DNA from: Bacteroidota bacterium
GTDB taxonomy: Bacteria; Bacteroidota; Bacteroidia; Chitinophagales; UBA2359
NCBI GenBank assembly: GCA_020627525.1
Contig: JAHDGP010000264.1
Coordinates: forward strand, 1-6,629
Reading direction: 5' to 3'
DNA length: 6,629 nucleotides
Shown here: piece after piece, positions 6,611 to 6,629 of the stretch
Numbering within the stretch: the first letter of the stretch is position 1
Layout: every line of letters begins with the position of its first letter
Program-made: the position numbers and the translations under genes
The notes under the pieces: generated by a model
Told to the model about the DNA's origin: nothing
The model's database searches: none
The model's input: the letters and a program-made list of their open reading frames with translations, nothing else

Positions 6611-6629
6611 TAACAACTTGTTCGCTGAT
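6575..6629 (+). repeat. 25-bp tandem repeat, two full copies plus a 4-5 nt start of a third
   Basis: The unit starts with CTGAGGCTCTCT and ends with AACAACTTGTTCG. It is repeated without a mismatch at 6575-6599 and 6600-6624. A third unit starts at 6625 as CTGA, then shows T where the others have G, and the window ends. Each unit contains the core GAGGCTCTC of the REP-like element and an 11-nt dyad, AACAA-C-TTGTT. The total copy number cannot be seen from here. Confidence 0.9.

Noticed and set aside
6575..6629. Start of a CRISPR array
   Set aside because: The 25-bp units abut directly with no spacer between them, and no cas gene is present.

Overview
The window looks like chromosomal DNA of a low-GC member of the Bacteroidota. 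The evidence is a type IX secretion (T9SS) C-terminal sorting domain on one protein, A-rich rather than Shine-Dalgarno-like leaders, promoter candidates of the Bacteroidota TTTG / TAnnTTTG type, a DUF1573-VWA protein of Bacteroidota style, and a helical-repeat protein family I associate with Saprospiraceae and Cytophaga-like genomes. I cannot place the genus.

Layout. (1) 29-1468, minus strand: a cytoplasmic, probably all-helical protein of unknown function. (2) 1469-1811: a divergent, AT-rich intergenic region with outward promoter candidates for both flanking genes. (3) 1812-4031, plus: a secreted M43 (pappalysin/cytophagalysin-like) zinc metalloprotease followed by CARDB-like and MAM-like modules and a T9SS sorting domain. 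It ends at a strong 12-bp-stem terminator (4073-4106). (4) 4243-4794, plus: a complete RNA 2'-phosphotransferase (KptA/Tpt1). (5) 5008-6519, plus: an exported protein with an N-terminal DUF1573-like domain, a PEGA/carboxypeptidase-regulatory-like domain, a charged helical linker and a C-terminal VWA domain with a complete MIDAS. (6) 6520-6629: a cluster of REP-like palindromes and a 25-bp tandem repeat that runs to the window edge.

The four genes are separated by roughly 210-340 bp gaps. Most have their own promoter candidate and one has a clear terminator, so I read them as four single-gene transcription units, not one operon. Nothing in the sequence ties them into a common pathway: two are envelope or extracellular proteins, one is an RNA-processing enzyme and one is unknown. 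I see no convincing new multi-gene system. The items most worth a second look are the BIME-like repeat cluster at the right end, the uncharacterised helical family, the orphan KptA and the DUF1573-PEGA-VWA architecture. I found no tRNA, rRNA, CRISPR array or insertion sequence.
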